DNA of 64,000 nucleotides from an uncultured Candidatus Binatia bacterium (GTDB lineage Bacteria > Desulfobacterota > Binatia > UBA9968 > JAJDTQ01). Location of the stretch: positions 3,381,001-3,445,000 of the forward strand of contig OY282432.1 in assembly GCA_958295985.1 (NCBI GenBank). Reading direction: 5' to 3'. The translations under genes were made by a program, and so were the position numbers. This document shows positions 1 to 8,341 of this stretch, piece after piece (position 1 is the first letter of the stretch; each line of letters starts with the position of its first letter). The notes under the pieces are model-generated. The model was not told where the DNA came from. It made no database searches and worked only from the letters and a program-made list of their open reading frames with translations.

Positions 1-267
1 AAACTCCTGGTACAGCCGTTCCATGGCCGGCATCTCCAGACGGCAGGGAGGACACCACGTGGCCCAGAAGTTCAGCACCACCAGCCTGCCGCGAAAGGAC
101 GCGGAGTCGACACGGTTTCCGGCCGCATCCTCGGTGGTGAAGCCCGGAGCTTCCATGGAACCTTCCTGGACCATGAAGCCGAGCTTCTTGAGGGCACCGT
201 CCTGGGCGGCGCCCGAAACCGCGGGGCACAGCACGATGAGAAACAAGGCAACCAGATGGCGTTTCAT
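1..267 (-). CDS. TlpA-like thioredoxin, 3' end cut by window edge
   Basis: The reverse strand opens with ATG at 267 and a classic export signal (KR, then a hydrophobic stretch ending near VSGAAQ). It then reads into a thioredoxin fold with FWATWCPPCRLEMPAM, the CxxC redox motif of TlpA/ResA/CcmG reductants. Such proteins keep cysteines reduced in periplasmic apocytochromes or in cytochrome oxidase CuA sites. Only the first 89 codons are in the window. It lies directly downstream of ctaG in the same direction, which supports a role in oxidase assembly. The exact family member cannot be decided from the fragment. Confidence 0.85.
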   Translation of the reverse strand, partial: MKRHLVALFLIVLCPAVSGAAQDGALKKLGFMVQEGSMEAPGFTTEDAAGNRVDSASFRGRLVVLNFWATWCPPCRLEMPAMERLYQEF

Positions 268-278
268 GAGTCCATGGA

Positions 279-1349
279 CTACGAGGCGGCGCGGCCCGGC
301 CCGAGGGCGAGCCCCCCGTCCCCGCTCCCGCTCGCGGCGTTCACCGCATCGTCCTCGGCACTGAGCCGGCGGGCCACCAGCAGCAGAATGGGGATGATGT
401 ACATGTGGCCGCTGACCCACATGATGCCGCCCCCCAAAGCCTGATCGTGAATGGGGCTCAGCGCCTCGATCCCGGCCACGGCGCCGTACAACGGATACAG
501 TATCCGCTCGGGCAGGGAAATCGCCATGCCGAGAAGCGTGTTCTGGAGGGTCGCGGCCACCAGATAGACGATTCTCGACCCCAACGGCCGCGCCGGGCGG
601 AACAGCGGCGCCGCGTTGACGATGGGCCACCAGAAAAACACCGCGGTGGCGAAGAACAGCCAGTGTTCGAAGTCGTGGAGCCACCAATGGCGGAGCGCCG
701 CCTGATACAGCGACGGGTGATGCCAGGCCCAGAGGTTCACCACGTACAGCGTCCAGGCCACCGGCATGAACGTCAGCGCCGACAGGGCGGACCGCAGCGG
801 GGCGCCGTCGCGAAAGAGCCCGGCAAAGCGTTCCCGGACGCCGGCCGGGAGCCCCCAGACCATGGCCGCGAAGGGGTTGGCCAGAAGTATGCCCAAAGGA
901 GCAACCATCAACAGGAGGATGTGCTGCACCATGTGCATGCTGAGGCGCTCCGCGGCGAGCCGGTCCACGGGAGAAACCAGCGCGGCCAGCAACGCCGTGA
1001 TACCGGCGAGGTAGAGAGCGAGTCCGGACAGGGTGGCGGCGCCTTCGGCCTGGCGCCGCAGGCGGGACCATCCCGTGAGATAGACGCCGGTGGCCAGCGC
1101 CAGCGCCAGGACGATGTCCACCCTGAAGGTCCAGTTGATCATTCCGAACAACGAGACCAGGGCGTCGAACGGCAAGGGCTCGTGCCCCACCCCGCCGTGG
1201 CCGTACAGCAACCCCGGCCATGAGGCCGCGGCCAGCGCCGGGCCGGCGGCCTTCCACCCGGCTCGCCGACGGCGCCTCAAGCCCCCGGTCCCCGCCGGCC
1301 GACCGGGTTGCACCGGCGCCCGCACGGACGGCGTCACGCCGAGCCTCAC
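279..1349 (-). CDS. ctaG: CtaG-type cytochrome c oxidase assembly membrane protein
   Basis: The protein is a multi-span membrane protein of the caa3-type CtaG family, which helps mature the copper centre of cytochrome c oxidase. Visible hallmarks are MHMVQHILLLMVAPLG in the middle, the WAWHHPSLYQAAL segment, HDFEHWLFF, and a C-terminal GGGIMWVSGHMYIIP; the many His residues suit copper or heme handling. I chose GTG at 1349, whose GTGA overlaps the TGA of the upstream gene and suggests translational coupling. It leaves a weak signal-like leader ending in GHGG. An internal ATG at 1142 is the alternative and would remove that leader. The downstream neighbour is a TlpA thioredoxin. Confidence 0.85.
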   Translation of the reverse strand: MRLGVTPSVRAPVQPGRPAGTGGLRRRRRAGWKAAGPALAAASWPGLLYGHGGVGHEPLPFDALVSLFGMINWTFRVDIVLALALATGVYLTGWSRLRRQAEGAATLSGLALYLAGITALLAALVSPVDRLAAERLSMHMVQHILLLMVAPLGILLANPFAAMVWGLPAGVRERFAGLFRDGAPLRSALSALTFMPVAWTLYVVNLWAWHHPSLYQAALRHWWLHDFEHWLFFATAVFFWWPIVNAAPLFRPARPLGSRIVYLVAATLQNTLLGMAISLPERILYPLYGAVAGIEALSPIHDQALGGGIMWVSGHMYIIPILLLVARRLSAEDDAVNAASGSGDGGLALGPGRAAS

Positions 1350-1711
1350 GACACTCTCCAAAGGATCAGCCCCCAGGAAGGCACGAGCGCCACCGTGCCC
1401 AGGAACCAGTAGAGCAACGCCGGCGCTTTCGTGGTCTGCGCCTTCAGCCATCTCACGCAGAACTCCGTGGCGATGACGCCCAGCAGTCCGCCGGCGGACG
1501 ACGCTGCCAGAAAGGCCCTCAGCGTCTTGTCCGGAGGGTCTCCCGACAAACCGTCCAGCAGCGCGGTCAGGGCGATGATCCAGGCCGGCGCAGTGGCCGC
1601 CAGGCCCACGAGCCAGTACCGTTCGGGCTTCCGGAGACGGTCCCGAAAGCGCCACGACACCAGCACTCCCGCCAGCACGCCGAAGACTCCGACCCAGATC
1701 GATAACGTCAC
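1346..1711 (-). CDS. small multi-span membrane protein, function unknown
   Basis: The 121-residue protein has about four hydrophobic segments (residues roughly 1-20, 32-52, 64-84 and 96-118) separated by short basic loops such as RFRDRLRKPERY. The start is GTG at 1711, preceded by GGGAGCAGGGGA. Its stop overlaps the GTG start of ctaG by the tetranucleotide GTGA, so the two are probably cotranslated. I do not recognise a family. Small membrane subunits near ctaG often belong to oxidase maturation or a c-type oxidase operon, but that is context only. Confidence 0.6.
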   Translation of the reverse strand: MTLSIWVGVFGVLAGVLVSWRFRDRLRKPERYWLVGLAATAPAWIIALTALLDGLSGDPPDKTLRAFLAASSAGGLLGVIATEFCVRWLKAQTTKAPALLYWFLGTVALVPSWGLILWRVS

Positions 1712-1873
1712 TCCCCTGCTCCCTCCCGCGGTGTCCGCACGCGGGCGGGTTCAAGGCCCGCCCCTACACGGAAATCTAACAGCCGGGACCGTGACTTGAA
1801 AGCGTGGGCCGGGTCGGGGCGGGCCTTGCCAGCCATGCCCTCCGCGCGTAAGACGGTAACATCGAGGCCCGAC

Positions 1874-3103
1874 ATGCGCTTTTCCCTGTCCTCCCTGTTC
1901 GATCTCGGCGAGCTTCCGGCGAACCTGCGGCGCTCCCTCTGCCTGGTCTACGCGTCCAGCGTGCTGGTGATCATGGGAGTGAACCTCATTCAGCAGGTGC
2001 TGCCGGCCATGACCGGGCCTCTGGGCATCACCGACGCGGACGTGGGGCTGGTCATCGCCGTCTACACCGCCCCGGCCATCGTGCTCGCGCCGCTCCTCGG
2101 CGTCGCCGCCGACCGCTACGGCCGCCGACCGCTGCTGGCGGGCGGATTGGTTCTGTTCGGCGCGGCCGGAACCGCGGTCGCCTTCGCTCCGGGATTCGGC
2201 TGGGTGCTGGTGCTGCGCGCGGTTCAGGGCGTCGGCTTCAGCGCCGTCATCCCGCTGACCATCGTGCTCATCGGCGACCTGCTGGAGGGTCGCCGGGAAG
2301 TCTCGGGCCAGGGCCTGAAGGTTTTCATCGACCGGATCGGAGAACTGGTGCTGCCGCCCCTGGGCGGCGCCCTGGCCCTTGTCGGATGGCGCTGGCCGTT
2401 CCTGTCCTATGCGGCCGCCGTCCCCCTGGGGTTGCTGGTGTTCCTCTGGATGCCGGAGACACGGGGAACCGGCACGACTTCGCCGGGACGCTATCTCAAG
2501 GACGTGGCGCGGGTGGTCCGGAACCCACGGCTGTTGCTGGCGTTCGCCGCCGGCTTCCTGCGGTTCTTCCTGGACTACGCCTTCTTCACCTATTTGCCGC
2601 TGTTCCTGGTCCGGACCCACGGCCTGTCCACCGCGGGCGCGGGATTGCTGAGGTCTTTCCACGCCCTGGGCGCCATGGTCACGTCGAGCCAGGCAGGCCG
2701 GCTGGCGGCCTCGTGGGACAAGGGAAGCCTGGTCCTGTGCGCCTTCATCGTGAGCGGCCTCGCGCTTCTGGCCGTCCCCTTCGCTCCGGGAACAGGCGCC
2801 CTGGCGTCGGTGCTGGTGCTCTACGGTGTAGCCAACGGGGTGATTTCTCCGATGCAAAAGAGCCTGCTGACGCAGAATGCCCCGCTGGAACTGCGCGGCG
2901 GGGTCATCTCCCTGGACCGGTTCAGCCAGCAGATCGCCAAGACCGCCGGAGTCTCCGGCATCGGCCTGCTGCTGGGAGTCATGGAAATACCCACGCTTTT
3001 CTGGATCATGGCAATCCTGTCGTTCGTGAGCGTGGGTTTGATGGCTCCCCTGGCCTGGAGCGCAAGAGACCGGGAACAGGGCGAAACGGCGACCGGATCG
3101 TAA
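1874..3103 (+). CDS. MFS transporter
   Basis: A 409-residue major facilitator with about 12 hydrophobic spans. The loop between helices 2 and 3 carries the MFS signature (GVAADRYGRRPLL), and VLRAVQGVGFSAVIPLT matches the helix 4/5 region of drug:H+ antiporters. ATG at 1874 (MRFSLSSLF) is preferred to an upstream TTG-type start at 1796, because the first 26 residues of the longer frame are low-complexity and hydrophilic. The substrate is unknown. It diverges from the ctaG cluster and is followed 72 bases later by a VOC protein in the same direction. Confidence 0.85.
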   Translation: MRFSLSSLFDLGELPANLRRSLCLVYASSVLVIMGVNLIQQVLPAMTGPLGITDADVGLVIAVYTAPAIVLAPLLGVAADRYGRRPLLAGGLVLFGAAGTAVAFAPGFGWVLVLRAVQGVGFSAVIPLTIVLIGDLLEGRREVSGQGLKVFIDRIGELVLPPLGGALALVGWRWPFLSYAAAVPLGLLVFLWMPETRGTGTTSPGRYLKDVARVVRNPRLLLAFAAGFLRFFLDYAFFTYLPLFLVRTHGLSTAGAGLLRSFHALGAMVTSSQAGRLAASWDKGSLVLCAFIVSGLALLAVPFAPGTGALASVLVLYGVANGVISPMQKSLLTQNAPLELRGGVISLDRFSQQIAKTAGVSGIGLLLGVMEIPTLFWIMAILSFVSVGLMAPLAWSARDREQGETATGS

Positions 3104-3175
3104 GGATTTACGTTCGATGATTCAGGATCCATGATTGAGGCCATCGAACGACGGCCTGTACGCAGGAGGACTCCC

Positions 3176-3574
3176 ATGCCCAGGTACATGCAGGACCACA
3201 TCCACCTCAGAAGCCGGGACCCCGAGGCCGCGGCGCAGTACTACCACGACATGTTCGATGCCGAGATCGTCGAGTCCGTCCAGACCGACGGGCGCCCACG
3301 CATCGACGTGGACATCGACGGCATGACCATCTGCATCGCCAGGGCGCAGCCGGACCAGGACATCCCGTCCGCGCCGGACCGACCGTACATCGGCCTCGAC
3401 CACTTCGGGCTGCAGGTGGAGGACCTCGACGAGGCCGCGGCAGACCTCAGGAAGCGGGGCGTCGAGTTCTTCTCCGAACCCCGTCTGCTCCGCCCCGGCC
3501 TCAAGATCGCCTTCGTGCGCGGCCCGGACGACGTCCGGATCGAGATCCTCGAAAGGCAGGACAACGCGAAATAG
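3176..3574 (+). CDS. VOC/glyoxalase-superfamily protein
   Basis: A 132-residue protein with two vicinal-oxygen-chelate half-folds. The first begins MQDHIHLRSRDPEAAAQYYHDMF and the second IGLDHFGLQVEDLDEAAADLRKRG, ending IAFVRGPDDVRIEILER. His near the start of each half and Glu in the final strand (RIEILE) are the usual metal ligands of glyoxalase I and ring-cleaving relatives. ATG at 3176 is chosen because AGGAGGA lies 7 bases upstream. The substrate is unknown. It ends 25 bases before the convergent ornithine-cyclodeaminase-like gene. Confidence 0.85.
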   Translation: MPRYMQDHIHLRSRDPEAAAQYYHDMFDAEIVESVQTDGRPRIDVDIDGMTICIARAQPDQDIPSAPDRPYIGLDHFGLQVEDLDEAAADLRKRGVEFFSEPRLLRPGLKIAFVRGPDDVRIEILERQDNAK

Positions 3575-3598
3575 GGGCGACCCCTGGCCGGCCGCGGG

Positions 3599-4687
3599 CT
3601 ATGCCTCCCGGTACTCGGCGCCGTCGATGGGAAGCTCCGTGCCCAGCCCCTTCTCCACCGCGCGCCGGTACAGCAGCTCGCCGATGACCTGGTCGCCCAC
3701 GCCCCAGAACGCGTTGTTCTTGTAGAAGCTGATCTGCTCCTCCGAGGTCCGGCCCGGCACCTGCCCGGCGAGGAGCTCGCCGAGGTCCCACACGTCGTCC
3801 CAGGTGATGACGCCCTGCTGGACGGGATCCCACAGCACTCCGGGCTCGTCCAGAATCTCCTGCCGCTTCGAGTTGCAGACGATGATGTCGCAACGCTGCA
3901 ACGTCTTGTCGTCCACCTCGCGCCGCTTCTGCTGGATGAAGCCGCCGCGCATGAGGCCGATGTTGCTCGAAACGATAGAGCACAGGTGCACTCCCGGCGC
4001 CAGCCAGTCGCCGTCGAAGGTGGGCACGTTGGAGTTGGTCACCGACAGCAGCACGTCCACCTCCTGGACCGCTTCGCGGTTGGTGGCGACCGGCCGCACC
4101 TCCATGTCCAGGAGCTCGGTCATCTTGGCGGCGAACCGGGTGCGGTTCTCCGGGTTGGGACTGTACACCCTGGCTTCCTGGAGACCGGGGATCACCGCCT
4201 TGCACGCGGTCAACTGGCATTCGGCCTGGGCTCTGGAACCCAACACCCCCACCACCCTGGAGCTCTGGCGCGCCAGGTGCTTGATGCCCACCGCGGTGGA
4301 ACAGGCGGTCTGGACGTTGACGACGTTGTTGGCTTCGGGCAATTCCCTGACCCGGACCTCCCCGATCGTGATGGCCTTGAGCTCGGCGTTGGCGCCGTCG
4401 AACATCACCCGCACCGGGCGTCCCCGGGTGGCGTAGGTCTGGATGCCGTTGTCGTGGATCATCACGTGCTCGCAGTGGGTCAAGATTCCCGTGACCCCCG
4501 CGGAATTCGGCGCCCCCTGGTGCACCGTCACCCGCGCGTTGTCAACCGAGTGTACGCGGCGCCGAAGCGCCCCCAGTTCCCGGTTCCGGGCCCAGTCCAT
4601 GTAACCCTGCTCCATGGCCTCCACCGCCTCTTTCATGGTAATCAACCCGTTCATGTCTTCGGGGCCCAACAGTAGTACCGATGCCAT
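3599..4687 (-). CDS. ornithine cyclodeaminase / mu-crystallin family protein (paralogue A)
   Basis: A 362-residue NAD(P)-dependent protein of the OCD/mu-crystallin/ketimine reductase family. The N-terminal part starts MASVLLLGPEDMNGLITMKEAVEAMEQ. The Rossmann segment is at SSRVVGVLGSRAQAECQLTA, where the usual GSGxQA is GSRAQA: the third glycine is an arginine, which may alter nucleotide binding. ATG at 4687 follows GGAGG. Family members deaminate ornithine, reduce ketimines or dehydrogenate alanine; the substrate here is not determined. It is the most divergent of three paralogues in the window and is separated from paralogue B by mltA. Confidence 0.8.
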   Translation of the reverse strand: MASVLLLGPEDMNGLITMKEAVEAMEQGYMDWARNRELGALRRRVHSVDNARVTVHQGAPNSAGVTGILTHCEHVMIHDNGIQTYATRGRPVRVMFDGANAELKAITIGEVRVRELPEANNVVNVQTACSTAVGIKHLARQSSRVVGVLGSRAQAECQLTACKAVIPGLQEARVYSPNPENRTRFAAKMTELLDMEVRPVATNREAVQEVDVLLSVTNSNVPTFDGDWLAPGVHLCSIVSSNIGLMRGGFIQQKRREVDDKTLQRCDIIVCNSKRQEILDEPGVLWDPVQQGVITWDDVWDLGELLAGQVPGRTSEEQISFYKNNAFWGVGDQVIGELLYRRAVEKGLGTELPIDGAEYREA

Positions 4688-4725
4688 CGCAACCTCCCTG
4701 ATATCGATTCGTTCCCCGACGCCGT

Positions 4726-5850
4726 TCAATTGAGCGGCGCCGCTCCGCGCTTCATCAAAAGATAAAGCCTTCCCGTGCTCTGCATGTATCCGGCCTCCGC
4801 CCCCGCCCCGTCACCCGTCCCGAAATACAGGTCCACCCGCGCCGGACCCCGGATGGCCGCGCCCGTGTCCTGGTTGAGGACGAAACGCCCCACCGGCCGC
4901 CGGCCCGCCAACTCGCCGTGCTCGCCCACCACCGGTGTCCGGGTCTCGACGAACAGGAGAGCGCCCTTGGGGTAGACCCCGTGGTCCGTGGCGGCCGAGC
5001 GTCCCGCGGTCAGCGGAACCCCGAGGCTTCCAAGCGGCCCCTTCTCCCCCAACCGGAAGAAGATGTACCGCTCGTTCCGCGCGAACAACGCCTCGCGCTC
5101 GCCCGGAAACTCGGCCAGGTAGGCGCGGATGCGCTGCATCGACATGGACTCCCGGTCCAGCTTGCCCTGGTCGATGAGGACCTTGCCGATGCTGGTGTAA
5201 CGCCTGCCGTTGGCGGCTGCGAAGTTGAGCGGCACCTCGCGCCCGTCGGTCATCCGCAGCAGTCCCGAGCCCTGGATGTGCAGGAAAAAGCGATCCACCG
5301 GATCCCGGAGCCAGGCAATCTCGTAACCCTTGCCTTCGAGCCTGCCCAGGACGTCGATATCGTAGCGGGTGTGTCCGACCGCCGTCTTCCCCCGGGTCCG
5401 ACGTATGCGCAACTCGTCCGGCTCCCGGTAGACGGGATAGCGGTAGTCGGCGGTCTCCACCGGACTGGCATCGATCACCGGCTGGTAGTAGCCGGTGAAA
5501 AGGACGTCACGCCGTGCCCCGCTCAGCGGCGCGGGAAAGAAATCGAACCGCTGCGCCACCCGGTGCGGCCAGTCCTCGCCCGATACCGGCGATTCGTCCA
5601 GGAGATGCAGGAACTCGGTCAGGGACGACCGGACGTCTTCAGCGGTCACCCGCCTGGGCCACTCCCCCAGGAGCCGCTCCGCGGGAACCGCGTCGAGGAA
5701 CCGCAGGCTTTCCGCCACGGCCGCCCGGAGCGACCGCACGCCCTGGTCATCCCGGATCTCCGGCAGCGCCGCGGGCACAGGCGGCGGCACCGCCGGCTGG
5801 CAACCGCCGAGCAGTTGGAGCGCGGCGACGACCGCCACGAAGGTCCGCAC
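4726..5850 (-). CDS. mltA: MltA-type membrane-bound lytic murein transglycosylase
   Basis: A 374-residue lipoprotein that cleaves peptidoglycan glycan strands to 1,6-anhydro products at the outer membrane. The N-terminus has a signal peptide with a lipobox (LQLLGGC). The MltA core includes FTGYYQPVIDAS, then DPVDRFFLHIQGSG, and the terminal 3D domain ends VDLYFGTGDGAGAEAGYM, which carries the catalytic Asp. No ATG fits the frame; GTG at 5850 after CGGAG gives a normal lipoprotein leader. It sits between two OCD-like genes on the same strand, with 38 bases to the downstream gene and 41 to the upstream one. Confidence 0.92.
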   Translation of the reverse strand: MRTFVAVVAALQLLGGCQPAVPPPVPAALPEIRDDQGVRSLRAAVAESLRFLDAVPAERLLGEWPRRVTAEDVRSSLTEFLHLLDESPVSGEDWPHRVAQRFDFFPAPLSGARRDVLFTGYYQPVIDASPVETADYRYPVYREPDELRIRRTRGKTAVGHTRYDIDVLGRLEGKGYEIAWLRDPVDRFFLHIQGSGLLRMTDGREVPLNFAAANGRRYTSIGKVLIDQGKLDRESMSMQRIRAYLAEFPGEREALFARNERYIFFRLGEKGPLGSLGVPLTAGRSAATDHGVYPKGALLFVETRTPVVGEHGELAGRRPVGRFVLNQDTGAAIRGPARVDLYFGTGDGAGAEAGYMQSTGRLYLLMKRGAAPLN

Positions 5851-5891
5851 CGCGCTCCGCCCGTCCGGCCATGACGCTGGTTCCGGGCCGC

Positions 5892-6980
5892 TCAGTCCCG
5901 GATGTCCTGGGTGAACCATTCCGTGGGCAGCTCGCGGCCCATGCCCTTCTCTTTCGCCATTTGATAGACCCGCCCGGCGCAGGCCGCGAACTGGAGACCC
6001 TGGGTCCCCGCATTGATGAAGAAGGTGGTCTGGTCGGGACTCGTCCGGCCCGGTTTGCGCCCCATCTTCACGTCCATGAAAAAGTCGAAGTAGTCGCCGG
6101 TGTAGTTGTCCACCGTGGGGTTCGGGATGCGTGCGATCTCCTCGGGTTGCCCGGCCACGTAGCCCACGTTTCCGTGGAGCCGCACCATGCCCTCGTCGAG
6201 GGTGACCATGGTGTTTCGCCCGAGCTTGACGGAGACGTCGCAGGCCTTCACCGCCCGGGGGCCGATCTCGCAGGCGCGGACGCAGGTGAGGTGGGCGCCG
6301 CGCTTGAGCCACTCGGGATTGTCGAACACGACCCGGGTGGAGTCGGTGCAGGCGGAGATGATGTCGGCGCCCCGCACCACGTCCTCGGGCCGGTCCACCG
6401 CCTTGACCTTCAGGCCCAGGGTCTCGCTCATCTCGCTTGCGTAGGCCTCCCGGTTCGCCCTGGTGGGGCTGTACACCCGGACTTCCTCGAGGTTCCGTAC
6501 CTCGTTGAAGGCCATGAGGTAGGTCCGCGCCATGCCACCGGACCCGAACATGCCCACCACCGAGGCATCCTCCCGCGCAATGTACTTGACCCCCAGCCCG
6601 GCGCAACCCCCCACCCGCATGTGCTGGAGCACGCCGTCGTTGACCATGGCCAGGGGCTCGCCGTTGGCGATGCTGAACACCATGATGAGACCGCAGTAGT
6701 TGCCGGGCTCCATGCAGTACTTTTCCTCGGTGTCGCCGCCGGGCCAGTAGACCACGTCCGACTTCATCCGGATGGCGAACGTGCCGACCGTGCGGCTGGC
6801 CCCTTCCATGGTGCCCCAGCGGTAGTAGCCGTCCGGACGCTCGCAGGGCACCCACACGTCGAGCCGCGGCCGGTACACCGCGTCGTTGTGAGCGAGGTCG
6901 TCATAGCCCGTCTCCAGCGCGTCGAGACACGCCTTCATGTCCATTAGCTCTTCCACTTCCTGGTTGTTGATGAGCAGCAT
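5892..6980 (-). CDS. ornithine cyclodeaminase family protein (paralogue B)
   Basis: A 362-residue OCD/mu-crystallin-family protein starting MLLINNQEVEELMDMKACL, with AAGGAA at a good distance upstream. The Rossmann motif is intact (VVGMFGSGGMARTYLMAFNEV). It shares YRWGTMEGASR, AIRMKSD, LQHMRVGGCAGLGVKYI and the terminus TEWFTQDIRD with paralogue C at 44108, far more closely than with paralogue A. The long insertion with EEKYCMEPGNYCG is shared only by B and C. The substrate is unknown. The 5' region is divergent from a sodium channel gene and contains inverted repeats. Confidence 0.85.
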   Translation of the reverse strand: MLLINNQEVEELMDMKACLDALETGYDDLAHNDAVYRPRLDVWVPCERPDGYYRWGTMEGASRTVGTFAIRMKSDVVYWPGGDTEEKYCMEPGNYCGLIMVFSIANGEPLAMVNDGVLQHMRVGGCAGLGVKYIAREDASVVGMFGSGGMARTYLMAFNEVRNLEEVRVYSPTRANREAYASEMSETLGLKVKAVDRPEDVVRGADIISACTDSTRVVFDNPEWLKRGAHLTCVRACEIGPRAVKACDVSVKLGRNTMVTLDEGMVRLHGNVGYVAGQPEEIARIPNPTVDNYTGDYFDFFMDVKMGRKPGRTSPDQTTFFINAGTQGLQFAACAGRVYQMAKEKGMGRELPTEWFTQDIRD

Positions 6981-7125
6981 GCGGTATTCCTTCCGGTAGA
7001 TGGATTGATCGGATGACGGCGACAGGCCGTGCCGGCAGCCCTCCGGGATGAGAGGGTCGGCACGCGCGAGGGCCGGCACGCGCCTCCAACGCGCCAAGAA
7101 CGGCCCGAGCCCGTCAACGTCAGTT

Positions 7126-7140
7126 TCCTATACGATAGGA
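7126..7140. promoter_or_regulatory. 15-nt inverted repeat, candidate operator
   Basis: TCCTAT-ACG-ATAGGA is a perfect 6+6 inverted repeat in the divergent region between paralogue B (-) and the sodium channel gene (+), 146 bases upstream of the former's start. Its size suits a dimeric repressor site. No regulator gene is nearby, so this is a suggestion from symmetry only. Confidence 0.3.
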
Positions 7141-7306
7141 CCCGCTTTGAAAAGAGCCTGCGGAACGCCATGAAACCGGGCCGATGGCGTGCTAAAAACC
7201 GAAAGACCATGGATGCCATCATCGACAACAGACAGCCGCCAAACCGGAATGACAGGCGATGAGGGATTATGAGGAGTTCATGGGGTCACAAATCCAGGGT
7301 TGCGAG

Positions 7307-7333
7307 GACCGAAAATCATTTGGATTTTCGGTC
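7307..7333. promoter_or_regulatory. perfect 11-bp inverted repeat with 5-nt loop
   Basis: GACCGAAAATC (7307-7317) and GATTTTCGGTC (7323-7333) are exact reverse complements around ATTTG, about 60 bases upstream of the channel start at 7396. No U-tract follows on either strand, so it is unlikely to be an intrinsic terminator. It could be an operator or a 5' leader hairpin of the channel transcript. Apart from this and the 7126 repeat, the 415-base gap 6981-7395 holds nothing I can recognise. Confidence 0.4.
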
Positions 7334-7395
7334 GCCATAACGCCGCGTCGGGGACTTCCTGCAGGAATGCATGGAACCCCGAGGAAAACACACGC

Positions 7396-8256
7396 ATGCC
7401 GGCCGAACCGATGCCCCATAGCCCGGATACCATCATGACGAGACTCAGAGAGCTAATCCGCGGCCTGGTGGAACGCCGTTCGTTTCAGAACGCGATCATG
7501 GCGCTGATCATCGTCAACGCGATTGCGCTGGGACTCGAGACTTCGACGACCGCAACGGCGATGTTTGGGCAGACGCTGCACCGGTTCGACCAGATCGTGA
7601 TCGTCATCTTCTGCATCGAGATCCTGGTCCGTCTGTTCGCCCACGGGCTGCGGTTCTTCCGCGACCCGTGGAGCGTCTTCGATTTCCTCGTGGTGGCCAT
7701 CACCCTGGCGCCGGCCAGCGAGTCCCTTTCGGTGCTGCGGGCCTTGCGCGTGCTGCGGGCGCTCCGCCTGGTTTCGACAGTGCCGCGGCTGCGCCGCATC
7801 GTGGTGGCGCTCCTGGATGCCGTACCCGGCGTCGCCTCGGTGGCCGGGCTGCTGTTGCTGGTGTTCTACGTCTTCTCGGTGATTACTACCAAGCTGTTCG
7901 GCCAAGCCTTCCCGGTCTGGTTCGGCAGCATCGGCTACTCCATGTACAGCCTGTTCCAGATCATGACGCTGGAAAGCTGGTCCATGGGCCTCGTCCGTCC
8001 GGTGATGGACACCTACCCATGGGCCTGGGCCATCTTCGTCCCCTTCATCGTGCTGTCCACCTTCACCGTGCTCAACCTCGTCATCGCCATCATCATCGAT
8101 TCGATGCAGACCCTGCACCGGAACGAACCCGACTCGATAACCCGGGAAGTCGGCGAGGCAACCCGGGACGAGCATCGGCTGCCATCCGTCGAGCTTCAGG
8201 AGATCCGCCGCGAACTGGCGGAGGTCAAGGCCCTGCTGAAAACCCGCGACGGCTGA
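7396..8256 (+). CDS. bacterial voltage-gated sodium channel (NaChBac/NavAb type)
   Basis: A 286-residue single-repeat 6-TM cation channel that assembles as a tetramer. S1-S3 contain FQNAIMALIIVNAIALGLE and FDQIVIVIFCIEILVRLF; S4 is the voltage sensor with arginines every third residue (LRALRVLRALRLVSTVPRLRR). The selectivity filter reads TLESWSM, the same as NavAb, and is followed by GLVRPVM. S6 is FVPFIVLSTFTVLNLVIAIIID. A C-terminal heptad region (VELQEIRRELAEVKALLK) should form the tetramer coiled coil. ATG at 7396 is favoured by GAGGAA 9 bases upstream; ATG 7411 or 7435 are alternatives. Such channels serve motility, pH or osmotic responses. Confidence 0.93.
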   Translation: MPAEPMPHSPDTIMTRLRELIRGLVERRSFQNAIMALIIVNAIALGLETSTTATAMFGQTLHRFDQIVIVIFCIEILVRLFAHGLRFFRDPWSVFDFLVVAITLAPASESLSVLRALRVLRALRLVSTVPRLRRIVVALLDAVPGVASVAGLLLLVFYVFSVITTKLFGQAFPVWFGSIGYSMYSLFQIMTLESWSMGLVRPVMDTYPWAWAIFVPFIVLSTFTVLNLVIAIIIDSMQTLHRNEPDSITREVGEATRDEHRLPSVELQEIRRELAEVKALLKTRDG

Positions 8257-8341
8257 CGCCGCGACCTCCCCGGCTGTTGATGATCTCGAACCTGACTTGT
8301 ATGCTCCCAAGCCTGTCCAACGGACGGTAGGCGATCACGCC

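Noticed and set aside
279-1754. Single 491-residue minus-strand protein
   Set aside because: The first 135 codons overlap the separate membrane-protein gene in another frame and are Arg/Gly-rich shadow sequence; the real CtaG starts at 1349 or 1142.
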